Positions 53,543-62,810 are shown, counted from the stretch's first letter. The stretch: 64,000 nucleotides of DNA from a bacterium 336/3 (GCA_001281695.1 LJIE01000001.1:3061521-3125520), one strand, 5' to 3'. Notes: generated by a model from the sequence alone, not told the origin. Numbers and translations are program-made.

Positions 53543-54421
53543 ATGAAAAAAAGTATTTTGTTCAGTTTTGTTCTTATTTCGATTCTATCTGTTGCATTTA
53601 TGAGTAAGCCCGCTTATCAGCTATTCGATGCCAAAGGCAAAAAAACAACTTATGATGCCCTTCTGGCTGAAGCAGAAAAAGCTGATATTGTGTTTTTTGG
53701 AGAGTTGCATAACAACCCTATTTGCCATTGGTTACAACTCCAGTTAGCCAAAGACTTGGCTTCCAAAAACAAAGAAAAATTAGTTTTTGGTGCTGAAATG
53801 TTTGAAGCAGATAATCAGCTTGTACTCAACGAATACCAAAATGGCTGGATTAAAGAAGCACACTTCACCAAAGAAGCCAAAATGTGGGATAATTACAAAA
53901 CTGACTACAAACCTCTTTTAGACTTGTCTATCAAACAAAGAATCCCTTTTGTAGCCACCAATATTCCTCGCAGATATGCCAGTATTGTATCTCGTGAGGG
54001 TTTAGAAAGTTTAAATAAACTGGATGCAGAGGCAAAAAAATATATTGCTCCTCTGCCTATTGCCTTTGATGTTGCTTTACCCGCTTATGCAGAAATGGTA
54101 AAAATGGCACAGCATGGACAAATGGGTGGCAATGCAAAACCAGAATATTTTGCTCAGGCTCAAGCTATTAAAGATGCTACCATGGCTCATTTCATTCTTA
54201 AAAACTGGCAAAAAGGCAAAATATTCTTGCATTTCAATGGTTCGTACCACTCCGATAACTTTGAGAGCATTATTTGGTATCTCAAGAAGCAGAATCCAAA
54301 TTTCAAAATTGTAAGTATTGCAAGTGTTGAACAAGAATCTATCGCAGAATTAGAGAAAACTAATCTGGAAAAAGGTAATTTTGTGTTGGCAATCCCTTCG
54401 GATATGACGAAAACGTATTAA
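53543..54421 (+). CDS. ChaN-family haem-uptake-type protein
   Basis: 292 residues. A signal peptide or N-terminal anchor (MKKSILFSFVLISILSVAFM) is followed by a Tiki/ChaN-type fold: DIVFFGELHNNPICHWLQLQ gives the motif with Glu, His and His (about 50-65), and GAEMFEADNQL the next strand. The C-terminal HFNGSYHSDNFESIIWYL carries the matching histidine. ChaN members bind haem or act as metal-dependent hydrolases. No lipobox Cys is visible, so it is likely not lipidated. It sits between two structured repeats. Confidence 0.88.
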   Translation: MKKSILFSFVLISILSVAFMSKPAYQLFDAKGKKTTYDALLAEAEKADIVFFGELHNNPICHWLQLQLAKDLASKNKEKLVFGAEMFEADNQLVLNEYQNGWIKEAHFTKEAKMWDNYKTDYKPLLDLSIKQRIPFVATNIPRRYASIVSREGLESLNKLDAEAKKYIAPLPIAFDVALPAYAEMVKMAQHGQMGGNAKPEYFAQAQAIKDATMAHFILKNWQKGKIFLHFNGSYHSDNFESIIWYLKKQNPNFKIVSIASVEQESIAELEKTNLEKGNFVLAIPSDMTKTY

Positions 54422-54474
54422 AAAGATGTGAGATATGAGAAACAAAAGTCTAGATAAATTCTTTAAAAATTCAA

Positions 54475-54486
54475 AGGTTGTTTAAA
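54475..54486. repeat. 12-bp inverted repeat, left end (copy 2 flank)
   Basis: AGGTTGTTTAAA is the exact reverse complement of TTTAAACAACCT at 54684-54695, bracketing structured element copy 2. Confidence 0.6.
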
Positions 54487-54512
54487 AATAATTCAAACAT
54501 TTTTGCAAAAAA

Positions 54513-54611
54513 GAGCGTTGGGCTGAAAATTCAGCGAGGGTGGGAAGGTTTGTGTGTGGAAGCATTGAATTTTCTTGATTTTTTGATTCTTTTGCATCAA
54601 GGCAAAAGAAT
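54513..54611 (+). repeat. structured intergenic element, copy 2
   Basis: 99 bp. Helix 1 is AAAATTC (54526-54532) with GAATTTT (54567-54573). CTTGAT (54574-54579) pairs with loop ATCAAG (54596-54601) of the hairpin ATTCTTTTGC (54586-54595)/GCAAAAGAAT (54602-54611). Nearly identical to copy 1. The gap from 54422 to 54728 holds this element and no gene that I can support. Confidence 0.85.
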
Positions 54612-54683
54612 GATAACTTTAAAACAACTTAAAACCAAGATTTTCATAAAATATACTTCGTTCTAAAAATAAAAGTAATAAAA

Positions 54684-54695
54684 TTTAAACAACCT
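54684..54695. repeat. 12-bp inverted repeat, right end (copy 2 flank)
   Basis: TTTAAACAACCT, the exact reverse complement of 54475-54486, about 200 bases apart. Confidence 0.6.
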
Positions 54696-54728
54696 CTTAG
54701 ATATTCTTACTTCAAAAAAAGTATTTTA

Positions 54729-55538
54729 ATGAAAATTTGCCTTATCATATTTATATTTTTTTGCTCTTGGGTACAGGTAGTTGCTCAGGATAAATTGGTA
54801 ATTACATATCAAGAGTTTGGTGGACCTCCTACCAATCCACCACTTGGTACAAGAACTACTGAATTTGTTTTTAAGAAAAAGGGAGATAAGTTTATTGCAA
54901 AAAATTATACTTTCTTTGATGATACTTTTAAAGATTCAAAAAAGAAAACTATTAGCTTAAAAAAGGAAAAAGTAATCTCAAAATCAAAAACAGATAGTAT
55001 ACTCAATCCTAAAACCCCTATCTACTTTAAAGATTTAGGGTTTACAATTGACGAAATAAAAGACATCGCAAATAATGAGCAAGTAATTATTTTGCCTCAA
55101 ACATTAGATTTATTAAAACCTGATTTTGTTCTGAATTTTGACTCCGCTTATGCCTGTAGAGAACAACAATTTGTTATCATACGAACAGGGAGTTGTTGTG
55201 GGGGTTCAACTTCCGAAATATTTTATAAAAAGAATCAATTATTTTATCACCCTACTTTTTACACACAAAAAAACTTTGATATCAAAATGTATTTAAAAGT
55301 TTATTCTCTTATCAAAGATTTTGATGTTTTACAAGAGTCTTCTCTAAAACATCATTATGGAAAAAAGAAAGCGTTGTATTGGTTTATTAGGTTTTTAGAG
55401 ATGTTTCAATGCGAAGACTATTATGCAAGTCTTTTTATGAAAGAAAATCCTGAATACAACAATAGCGTTTTTAAAAGAACAAAAAAAGGCTGGAATTTTG
55501 AAAAATACTTGAAGAAAGTGAAAGGTAGTAAAAACTAA
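54729..55538 (+). CDS. secreted protein of unknown function
   Basis: 269 residues. A signal peptide (MKICLIIFIFFCSWVQVVAQ) precedes a mature part of about 249 residues: VITYQEFGGPPTNPPLGTRT, then a Lys-rich segment and a CCGG (SCCGGSTSEIFYKK, about 157-170), where the two Cys might form a disulphide or bind metal. The C-terminal region is basic and aromatic (KHHYGKKKALYWFIRFLEMF). I do not recognise a family. The gene lies between structured element copy 2 and the XRE regulator. Confidence 0.7.
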   Translation: MKICLIIFIFFCSWVQVVAQDKLVITYQEFGGPPTNPPLGTRTTEFVFKKKGDKFIAKNYTFFDDTFKDSKKKTISLKKEKVISKSKTDSILNPKTPIYFKDLGFTIDEIKDIANNEQVIILPQTLDLLKPDFVLNFDSAYACREQQFVIIRTGSCCGGSTSEIFYKKNQLFYHPTFYTQKNFDIKMYLKVYSLIKDFDVLQESSLKHHYGKKKALYWFIRFLEMFQCEDYYASLFMKENPEYNNSVFKRTKKGWNFEKYLKKVKGSKN

Positions 55539-55644
55539 ACATAATATCATTCTTATTCTCATTCAAAACTATTAAATTCTTGTGTCTAAGGTCTTGTTTC
55601 TTATATCAAAAAATTTTAGCATTAACCCATTTACCCTTTAAAAA

Positions 55645-57123
55645 TTGACAGTTGCAAAAGAAAATATACGACTCACATTTGGTCTGAAAATAAAGCAGTT
55701 ACGCCAAGAAAAAGGCATTTCGTTATCCGAATTAGCCAACCAAACAGGCATTTCTGTTTCGTACCTCAATGAAATTGAAAAAGGGAAAAAGTACCCTCAA
55801 ACTGAAAAAATTGTAGTTTTAGCTGAAACTTTGGGGGTTAGTTATGACTGGTTGGTATCACTCAAACTCAATAAAAAACTTGCTCCTCTTGCCGATTTGC
55901 TACAATCGAACTTTTTAGGTGAGTTTCCTTTGGAGGTTTTTGGTATTGAACCAGCACAATTTTTAGATATTTTGGCAAACGCTCCCGAAAAAGTAGGTGC
56001 TTTTATTGGTACACTTGCCGAAATAGCCCGAAGCTATGATATGCAAATTGAAGAGTTTTATTTCTCTGTTTTGCGTTCTTATCAGGAAATGTACGAAAAC
56101 TATTTTGAAGATTTGGAGCAAGAAGCCCAACATTTCAGAGAGTTACACCATTTAGAAGATAAAACCATTTTGGATATTGATTTCTTAAAAGAAGTTCTTT
56201 CAAACCAATATCATATCCAAACCCAAGAAACTACGTTTGAGCCTGCTCTTAAAAGTCTGCGTTCTGTACTCAAAGGAAATACATTGTTGATTAATCAGAG
56301 CTTGAGTGTAACCCAAAAACGATTTGTTTTGTGTAGAGAAATTGGTTTTGCATTCTTGAAAATCAAAAAACGTTCTACTACATTTTCTTGGGTAGAAGTT
56401 CGTTCTTTTGATGAAGTTCTGAATAATTTCAAAGCTTCTTATTTTGCAGGAGCTTTGCTTTTGCCTCAAAATATGCTTGTAAATGACTTAAAAACTTTTT
56501 TCAAGCAAAAACAATTTGATGCAGAATTTTTCATCAATCTCAATGCTCAATATCAAGTAACTCCTGAAACATTGCTTTACAGATGTAGCAATCTTTTACC
56601 CAAATATTTCGGTTTGAATGAATTGTTTTTCTTGCGTTTTGATAACACTGATAAACAGTTTAATCTAACCAAGGAAATGCATATTTCGGGTTTACACAAT
56701 CCTCATGCTTCAGCTCTCGAAGAGCATTATTGCAGACGTTGGATTTCAATTACTATTTTACAAGATTTACAAAAACATCATAAGAAAGGCTCTGAAATCC
56801 TTTGTAAAGCTCAAATTTCAGAATACTACGATTCGCCAAACAGATATTTTGTATTGGCTATGGCTCGTTCACTTTCCCCTACACCAGCTTTAAGTAGTTT
56901 GGCAATAGGCATCAAGATAAACGAGCAAGCTCAAAAAACAATCCAGTTTTTAGAAGATAAAAATTTGATTATCAAAAAAGTAGGAGAAACTTGTCAGCGT
57001 TGTTCGGCTACCGATTGCCCTGAAAGAATGTCTGAACCTAGTATTTTACTCAAAAAACAAGCTAAAAAAGAACGTAAACAAGCTTTAGAAAAACTAACAA
57101 CAAACCATACAGAGAATGCCTAA
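55645..57123 (+). CDS. XRE-family regulator with ScfR/IrrE-like C-terminal part
   Basis: 492 residues. The start is a TTG at 55645; an in-frame stop lies at 55639-55641 and no ATG precedes the helix-turn-helix. HTH-XRE is at about 10-65: GISLSELANQTGISVSYLNE. The long C-terminal part resembles the ScfR/DUF2083 family, with a degenerate IrrE-type segment (CREIGFAFLKI; no HExxH) and a Cys-rich end CQRCSATDCPERM. ScfR-type regulators respond to acyl-CoA-linked signals and control such genes. The RluA-type gene overlaps its 3' end by 8 bases, and the beta-oxidation enzyme is the next gene but one. Confidence 0.85.
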   Translation: MTVAKENIRLTFGLKIKQLRQEKGISLSELANQTGISVSYLNEIEKGKKYPQTEKIVVLAETLGVSYDWLVSLKLNKKLAPLADLLQSNFLGEFPLEVFGIEPAQFLDILANAPEKVGAFIGTLAEIARSYDMQIEEFYFSVLRSYQEMYENYFEDLEQEAQHFRELHHLEDKTILDIDFLKEVLSNQYHIQTQETTFEPALKSLRSVLKGNTLLINQSLSVTQKRFVLCREIGFAFLKIKKRSTTFSWVEVRSFDEVLNNFKASYFAGALLLPQNMLVNDLKTFFKQKQFDAEFFINLNAQYQVTPETLLYRCSNLLPKYFGLNELFFLRFDNTDKQFNLTKEMHISGLHNPHASALEEHYCRRWISITILQDLQKHHKKGSEILCKAQISEYYDSPNRYFVLAMARSLSPTPALSSLAIGIKINEQAQKTIQFLEDKNLIIKKVGETCQRCSATDCPERMSEPSILLKKQAKKERKQALEKLTTNHTENA

Positions 57124-57841
57124 ATTAAGTTTTGAAGACCTCATAATTTTTGAAAATGACGATTTTGTACTCATCAATAAGCCTCCACTCATGGCTACAC
57201 TCGATGAACGTACCGAAGATAGAAAAACAACAAGTATTATTGCTTTGCTCAGAAACTATGAGCCTACCTATCAGATTTGTCACCGATTAGACAAAGAAAC
57301 CTCTGGAGTGCTTGCTATTGCCAAACATCCTGAAGCATACCGACATCTTGCGATGGCGTTTGAACGTAGAAAAGTTCAGAAAGTGTATCATGCTGTTTCT
57401 GAAGGTATTCATAATTTTGAAGCCCAAGAAGCTACTTTTCCCATTCTCAAACTCTCTAAAAAAGGAATGGTAACCATTGATTTTAAGGAAGGTATGAAAT
57501 CACATACCACATTTCAAACACTCAGACACATAGGAAACTTCACACTCATTGAAGCCAAACCCCATACAGGACGTATGCACCAAATACGCATACACCTCAA
57601 GGCTCTCAAAGCACCTATTGTCGCTGACGAAATGTATGGAGGGCAGTTTGTTTTTCTTTCAGAATTCAAAAAGAAATTTAAAATCAATAAAGATGCAGAC
57701 GAATTGCCCATCATACAGCGTGTGGCTTTACATGCTTTTGGGTTGGGGTTTGAAGGTATGAATGGTGAACAAATTTATCAGGAAGCCAGTTATCCTAAAG
57801 ATTTTGCTGTTTTAGTGAAACTTTTAGAAAAATATGCTTAG
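57116..57841 (+). CDS. RluA-family pseudouridine synthase
   Basis: 241 residues. TruA/RluA-type isomerase that converts uridine to pseudouridine in RNA. The catalytic Asp is in the motif HRLDKETSGVL (about 60-70); the C-terminal RMHQIRIHLKALKAPIVADE motif is also typical. No S4 domain precedes it, so it fits short RluA-type members acting on rRNA or tRNA. The ATG overlaps the XRE gene by 8 bases; co-expression is likely. A structured element (copy 3) starts 52 bases after its stop. Confidence 0.92.
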   Translation: MPKLSFEDLIIFENDDFVLINKPPLMATLDERTEDRKTTSIIALLRNYEPTYQICHRLDKETSGVLAIAKHPEAYRHLAMAFERRKVQKVYHAVSEGIHNFEAQEATFPILKLSKKGMVTIDFKEGMKSHTTFQTLRHIGNFTLIEAKPHTGRMHQIRIHLKALKAPIVADEMYGGQFVFLSEFKKKFKINKDADELPIIQRVALHAFGLGFEGMNGEQIYQEASYPKDFAVLVKLLEKYA

Positions 57842-57892
57842 TACAATGAACTGTTATCAATAAGAAAATAAAAAATCTTAAATTCCTTAAAA

Positions 57893-58012
57893 GCGTGGGC
57901 TGACGCTCCAGCGAGGGTGGGAAGGTTTGCGGGCAGGAGCTTTGGAGCGTCTTGACTTTTTTCGTTCTTTTTGGCTTCGCCGAGCTAAAGGTTGTGTCAA
58001 GACAAAAAGAAC
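57893..58012 (+). repeat. structured intergenic element, copy 3 (compensatory variant)
   Basis: 120 bp. Helix 1 is ACGCTCC (57903-57909) with GGAGCGT (57944-57950), four base pairs changed on both sides relative to the other copies. CTTGAC (57951-57956) pairs with GTCAAG (57996-58001). The 3' hairpin has arms GTTCTTTTT (57964-57972) and AAAAAGAAC (58004-58012). A 21-bp module GGCTTCGCCGAGCTAAAGG plus TT occupies the left arm side (57973-57993). Confidence 0.85.
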
Positions 58013-58077
58013 AAACAATTTGTTTATTAAATAAAGAAAATTAAGATTATTAATAGAATCCATATCAAATTTTGCTT

Positions 58078-60228
58078 ATGATTGACTACCAAATCCAAGA
58101 CCAGATTGCTATTATTGCCTTTAATATGATGAATGCTCCTATGAACGTTCTCAACGAAGAATCTATCAAAGCTTTTGACGAAGCCACATCCAAAGCCATT
58201 GAAGACCCTAACGTAAAAGGCATTATCATTACTTCTCACAAAAAAGAGTTTGTGGCAGGAGCTGACCTCAATATGCTTCTCAAAAATGCTACTTTGGAGC
58301 AGGGTTATGAAATGATAAGCCACCTTCATAAAGTTTTCAGAAAATACGAAGCCTGCAAAAAGCCCGTAGTGGCTGCCATCAATGGTACAGCTTTGGGTGG
58401 TGGATATGAAGTTTGTTTGGCTTGCCATTATAGAGTTGCCTTAAACGACCCCAAAATACAAATCGGTTTGCCCGAAGTACTGATTGGTTTATTCCCTGGT
58501 GGTGGTGGTACACAACGCCTGCCTCGTATGATAGGCATCGAGAAATCGCTTCCATTACTTTTAGAAGGCAGAAAATTAAATCCTGAAAAAGCCTTGAAAG
58601 AAGGCTTGGTAAACGAATTGGCTTCTTCTAAAGAAGAGCTAATTGAAAAAGCAAAAAATTGGATTCTGGCAAATCCCAGAGCATTACAGCCTTGGGATGA
58701 GCTTGATAAAAAAGGAAATGTAGTGGGTGTACAAAATTATAAAGTCCCTGGTGGCAATGTACAATCTCCGAAAGGCGTTCAAACTTTCATTGCTGGAACT
58801 GCCCTTTTACAAGGCAAAACACAAGGCAATTATCCTGCTCCACAAGCTATTATGGAGTGTGTTTATGAGGGTTTGCAAGTTTCTATTGAGCATGGTTTAG
58901 CCATCGAAGCCAAACATTTTGCTCGTATCAGCCAAACCAAAGAAGCAAAAAACATGATTCGTACACTCTTTTTTGCTATGGGAGAGGCGAACAAAGGTGC
59001 AGCCCGCCCCAAAGATGTTCCTGCTACTGATGTAAAGAAGGTAGGTATTTTAGGAGCTGGTATGATGGGAGCTGGTATTGCTTACGTTTCGGCTGTGGCT
59101 GGTCTGGAAGTAGTTTTAAAAGATGTAAGCCTTGAATCTGCCGAAAAAGGAAAAGACTATTCAAGAAATTTGCTGAAAAAAGAGTTAGAAAAAGGAAAAT
59201 ATACCCAAGAACAAGTTGAAACTGTTTTAGCTCGTATCAAGGCTACTGCTGATGCCAAAGATTTAGAAGGCTCTGATTTGGTGATTGAAGCTGTTTTTGA
59301 GAACAGAGACCTCAAAGCTCAGGTAACACAAGAAGCTGAAGCATTTTTAACAGAAAAAGCTGTTTTTGCTTCCAATACTTCTACATTGCCTATTACAGGA
59401 CTTGCAGAGGCATCCAAACACCCTGAAAACTTTATTGGCTTGCATTTCTTCTCGCCAGTAGATAAAATGATGCTTGTGGAAATTATTAAAGGCAAACAAA
59501 CTTCTGTGTATGCCATTGCCCTCAGCATAGACTACGTGAAGAAAATCAAGAAAACCCCGATTGTAGTAAATGATAGCAGAGGTTTTTATACTTCTCGTGT
59601 GTTTGGAACATACACCTCCGAAAGTATTACCATGCTTTCAGAAGGCATCAGCCCCAGCCTTATTGAGGCAGCAGGCAAAGGAGCAGGAATGCCTGTAGGT
59701 GGCTTGGATGTTTCGGATGCTGTAGCCCTCGATTTGATGTATAAAATCTATCTCCAAACCGAAAAAGACATGGGTATCAAGATTACAGACACCGCTGATG
59801 GCAAGGTTGTGAAGAAATTTGTAGAAGAATTGGGTCGTGTGGGTAAAAAAGACAAAAAAGGCTTTTACGAATACCCTGAAGATGAACCCAAACGTCTTTG
59901 GAGTGGTCTTGCAGAGCATTTCCCTGTAGCCAAAGAACAGCCCAGTCTCGAAGAAGCCAAAAAACGTATTTTATACAGACAAGTACTTGAAACCATCAAA
60001 TGTTTTGAGGAAAATGTGGTTACCAACGTTCGTGATGCAGATGTAGGTTCTATTTTGGCTTGGGGCTTCCCTCCTTATACAGGTGGTGCTTTGTCGTTTG
60101 TGGATTATATAGGCATTGAGAATTTTGTAAAAGAAGCTGATCGTCTGGCAGATACTTATGGCGAACGCTTCCGTCCTACTGCCCGCCTACGTGAAATGGC
60201 TCAAAAGAAACAAGGTTTTCATGGGTAA
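58078..60228 (+). CDS. bifunctional enoyl-CoA hydratase / 3-hydroxyacyl-CoA dehydrogenase
   Basis: 716 residues from the ATG at 58078. A FadJ/FadB-type fusion doing the second and third steps of beta-oxidation. The hydratase half (about 1-190) shows VAGADLNMLLKN, GTALGGGYEVCLAC and LPEVLIGLFPGGGGTQRLPR with the two oxyanion/catalytic Glu regions. The dehydrogenase half has the NAD motif GAGMMGAG (from residue 326), then SNTSTLPITGLA, HFFSPVDKMMLVEII and the C-terminal PYTGGALSFVDYIG. It complements the acyl-CoA dehydrogenase at 8-9.6 kb. A strong terminator follows. Confidence 0.95.
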   Translation: MIDYQIQDQIAIIAFNMMNAPMNVLNEESIKAFDEATSKAIEDPNVKGIIITSHKKEFVAGADLNMLLKNATLEQGYEMISHLHKVFRKYEACKKPVVAAINGTALGGGYEVCLACHYRVALNDPKIQIGLPEVLIGLFPGGGGTQRLPRMIGIEKSLPLLLEGRKLNPEKALKEGLVNELASSKEELIEKAKNWILANPRALQPWDELDKKGNVVGVQNYKVPGGNVQSPKGVQTFIAGTALLQGKTQGNYPAPQAIMECVYEGLQVSIEHGLAIEAKHFARISQTKEAKNMIRTLFFAMGEANKGAARPKDVPATDVKKVGILGAGMMGAGIAYVSAVAGLEVVLKDVSLESAEKGKDYSRNLLKKELEKGKYTQEQVETVLARIKATADAKDLEGSDLVIEAVFENRDLKAQVTQEAEAFLTEKAVFASNTSTLPITGLAEASKHPENFIGLHFFSPVDKMMLVEIIKGKQTSVYAIALSIDYVKKIKKTPIVVNDSRGFYTSRVFGTYTSESITMLSEGISPSLIEAAGKGAGMPVGGLDVSDAVALDLMYKIYLQTEKDMGIKITDTADGKVVKKFVEELGRVGKKDKKGFYEYPEDEPKRLWSGLAEHFPVAKEQPSLEEAKKRILYRQVLETIKCFEENVVTNVRDADVGSILAWGFPPYTGGALSFVDYIGIENFVKEADRLADTYGERFRPTARLREMAQKKQGFHG

Positions 60229-60234
60229 GTGCAA

Positions 60235-60268
60235 ATGAGATAGATTTTAAAATCTATCTCATTTTTTT
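60235..60268 (+). terminator. terminator after the beta-oxidation gene
   Basis: ATGAGATAGATTTT and AAAATCTATCTCAT form a perfect 14-bp palindrome without loop bases, followed by T7. Confidence 0.85.
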
Positions 60269-60351
60269 ATTCCGAACATTGTGAGGAATCTAAACCTCTT
60301 GATTTTGTTTAGATTTTTTGTTATTTTAGTGGACATTAAAATAACAGGACT

Positions 60352-61362
60352 ATGGAAAAATGTAAATTATGTAAGAACAAAGATGCTGATCAAACAGGTT
60401 CTCACTTAATATCACATTTACTCTTGTCAAGAGTTGATAATGTAGATAAGAAAAAAGGGCGAGATTTAGAATTGGGGTTTGCTATTAATGCAACTGAAAC
60501 AACAGCTTATTTTGGAAGAAGTATTTTAACAGAAAAATTAGAAGAAGTCTTTAATATTGAAAGTTTAGATTTTGATAATCTCGAAAAATATAAATCTCCT
60601 TTCATTATTAACCATATTTTTTGCTCTGATTGCGAAAATAGATTTTCTAAAATTGAGAGTTCATATTCAAAAAGCGTTAATCATAATAAAATTACTACTC
60701 TTGATATTTCTTTTCTTTTTTGGATAAGTATTTTCTGGAGAGCCTCATTTAAACTCCCTTTGGACTTGATGGATGGGCATAAAGAATTTATCAGAATATT
60801 ATTAAATAAGTATTTACCAGATACTCAAGGCAAATATTCAAGTGCTATTTTAGAAGATGATAGGCTTAAAAAAGTATCTTTTAAAATTTTAAGAAGTACA
60901 GGTTTTTCTGGTGTAAAACCCACATATATATCTTGCCATCCACAAAGTCAGAATCCTTATATTCTTTTAGTTGATGAGTTTTTAATACTCTTATCTTTTA
61001 AAGATAAATACAATGATTGTAAAAAATATAAAGTTGATTTTGAAGATAATGTAACTAACGCTTCAAGCAATTTTATATTTAAGAAAATAGGTATAAATGA
61101 AATTCTTACAGAAGTATCAGAAGAAATATTTGAAACAATCAACATGTTTTTTCTGAAAAAGTTAACTCATAAGAAAAGTAAACATTATAAAGATTTTTTT
61201 GATGCTTTGGAAATAAAGTTAAATAGACGTATTCCTACCAATTTGCGAAAAGAAATTTTAGAGGATATGAAAAGCAAGAAGGAAGGTGAAAAAGATACTC
61301 GGCAGAGTTTAAATAAAAGCACTTTTAAAATTTTATCAGACAAATGGCAAATTTATGAATAG
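60352..61362 (+). CDS. HNH-like zinc-finger hypothetical
   Basis: 336 residues. It begins MEKCKLCKNKDADQTGSHLI, with a CxxC knuckle then a SHLI motif. A second pair CSDCENRF is at about 90-97. This spacing (CxLC...SHIIP...CxxCExxF) is that of a widespread, uncharacterised HNH-like family of about 250-330 residues. If metal binding and the His-type catalytic residue are both kept it could be a nuclease. The rest is aromatic and Lys-rich with no domain I know. The gene is AT-rich compared with flanking ones and may be laterally acquired. Confidence 0.7.
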   Translation: MEKCKLCKNKDADQTGSHLISHLLLSRVDNVDKKKGRDLELGFAINATETTAYFGRSILTEKLEEVFNIESLDFDNLEKYKSPFIINHIFCSDCENRFSKIESSYSKSVNHNKITTLDISFLFWISIFWRASFKLPLDLMDGHKEFIRILLNKYLPDTQGKYSSAILEDDRLKKVSFKILRSTGFSGVKPTYISCHPQSQNPYILLVDEFLILLSFKDKYNDCKKYKVDFEDNVTNASSNFIFKKIGINEILTEVSEEIFETINMFFLKKLTHKKSKHYKDFFDALEIKLNRRIPTNLRKEILEDMKSKKEGEKDTRQSLNKSTFKILSDKWQIYE

Positions 61363-61412
61363 AACACTAATCTTAAAAACTTGTATGATACATTAACTCC
61401 TAATTTTTAATT

Positions 61413-61691
61413 ATGTCCCCTATCACCTTCAACAGCCATTATGAACTTGCTGGTGGCTATTTCGATAAAGACGAACAAGGCTGGTGTGCTTCGTATATAC
61501 ATATTGTTTGCGAAGATGGCATCCATGTCAAATTCAGAGAGTATTATGATGCTAATGGCATTATCCGCTCCGATTACAATTCAGAGGGTACAATCCAAGA
61601 AGTAAGAGGAGGCATTGTGTTTATTTTACTCAAAAACGGTAGAACACTACATTTTTCTTTAGAGCACAATAAGTTAGAAAATATTTCATAA
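61413..61691 (+). CDS. small hypothetical upstream of the DUF6314 gene
   Basis: 92 residues, acidic, soluble. FNSHYELAGGYFDKDEQGWCA, then IHVKFREYYDANGIIRSDYN and a final IVFILLKNGRTLHFSLEHN. This is a beta-rich fold that resembles the start of DUF6314-type proteins only loosely. Its stop TAA shares its last base with the next gene's ATG (61691), so the two are translationally coupled. Function unknown. Confidence 0.7.
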   Translation: MSPITFNSHYELAGGYFDKDEQGWCASYIHIVCEDGIHVKFREYYDANGIIRSDYNSEGTIQEVRGGIVFILLKNGRTLHFSLEHNKLENIS

Positions 61692-62161
61692 TGGAAGGTT
61701 TTCAAGAAACACTTTTAAATATACAGTCTTTTTTCTTTCAGGCTACTACAACCAAAGATACTCAGGGTTGGAATGCTCAAGGTAATGGCATTGTTACTGT
61801 TTCTAGCCCTAAAAAAGATATTATTATCTTTGAAGAGTCAGGACTTTTAACTCTTCCTAATCAGCAAAAACAGTTTAAATGCCATAATGTTTATCGTTGG
61901 ACTTTTGAAACAGAAAAACGTATTAAATTGGAACATTTACGTTTTGGAGAAGAAAACCCTGTATATTTATTTCACCTAGTATATCAAGATACAAACACTT
62001 TTTCATCCATTTGTCCACATATCTGTGATAAAGACTTATATACAGCTCATTTACAGTTAGCTCCAAGACGCATTGTATTGGTTTGGGAAATAAAAGGTGA
62101 TACAAAAAACGAAAGAATAGAATATCATTATTCTACTACAAAAATTTTTGCCCCTCATTAA
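61691..62161 (+). CDS. DUF6314-like protein
   Basis: 156 residues. The family pattern is visible as LEHLRFGEENPVYLFHLVYQ (about 78-97), a CPHICDKDLYTAHLQLAP block and a C-terminal VLVWEIKGDTKNERIEYHYS. DUF6314 proteins are small beta-barrels of unknown function, spread in Bacteroidota. The name is assigned from recalled motifs. Start and overlap with the preceding gene (TAATG) are as described there. Confidence 0.75.
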   Translation: MEGFQETLLNIQSFFFQATTTKDTQGWNAQGNGIVTVSSPKKDIIIFEESGLLTLPNQQKQFKCHNVYRWTFETEKRIKLEHLRFGEENPVYLFHLVYQDTNTFSSICPHICDKDLYTAHLQLAPRRIVLVWEIKGDTKNERIEYHYSTTKIFAPH

Positions 62162-62229
62162 AAGCCCCTAAATTATTCGTATCTTGCGGGGTATTTTAAC
62201 CAAAATTATCCTTTTATTTTTTTATTTGT

Positions 62230-62805
62230 ATGAGTTTAATAGATACCCTCAAAGCTCGTAGCAACAACCAATGTGAGCTTTGTTATGCACAAGATACTTT
62301 GGAAGTCTATGATGTACCTCCTAACAGCACCCAATCCGAAGATGATAGCCTGTATATTTGTAAAAAATGTGCAAACCAACTTCATAAAAAAGAAGAATTA
62401 GATGGCAAACATTGGACTTGCCTTACAGAAAGCATGTGGAGTGAGGTTCCTGCTATAAAAGTAGTGGCTTGGCGTATGCTCAACAAACTTCAAACTGAGA
62501 CTTGGGCAATGGAACAACTTGATATGTTGTATTTAGATGATGAAACACTCACTTGGGCAAAAGCAGGCTATGAAGAAGATAACGAACTGACCGTTCACCA
62601 AGATAGCAACGGAAATATTTTACAAACAGGTGATAGCGTTGTGCTTATCAAGAGTTTGGATGTAAAAGGCTCTAATGTAAATGCTAAAATGGGTGCAGCC
62701 GTCAGAAATATTCGTGTAGTAGAAGATAATCCTGCTTATATAGAAGGTAAAATTGATGGACAAACCATCGTGATTCTTACCAAATACGTTCGTAAAACGA
62801 ATTAA
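62230..62805 (+). CDS. PhnA-like zinc-ribbon protein
   Basis: 191 residues. N-terminal zinc ribbon with CELC (about 15-18) and CKKC (about 45-48). The C-terminal PhnA domain has GDSVVLIKSLDVKGSNVNAK (about 138-157) and GAAVRNIRVVEDNPAYIEGK. In E. coli the family is YjdM/PhnA, once linked to phosphonate use but of unclear activity. The length is typical of the long Bacteroidota form. Structured element copy 4 follows after the stop. Confidence 0.88.
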   Translation: MSLIDTLKARSNNQCELCYAQDTLEVYDVPPNSTQSEDDSLYICKKCANQLHKKEELDGKHWTCLTESMWSEVPAIKVVAWRMLNKLQTETWAMEQLDMLYLDDETLTWAKAGYEEDNELTVHQDSNGNILQTGDSVVLIKSLDVKGSNVNAKMGAAVRNIRVVEDNPAYIEGKIDGQTIVILTKYVRKTN

Positions 62806-62810
62806 GAAGT

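Noticed and set aside
54478-54666. 62-codon frame through structured element copy 2
   Set aside because: It reads through the repeat and shows no coding conservation among copies, while base-pair conservation explains the sequence.
58027-58428. 133-codon minus-strand frame over the start of the beta-oxidation gene
   Set aside because: Antisense of the enoyl-CoA hydratase domain; no independent motif.
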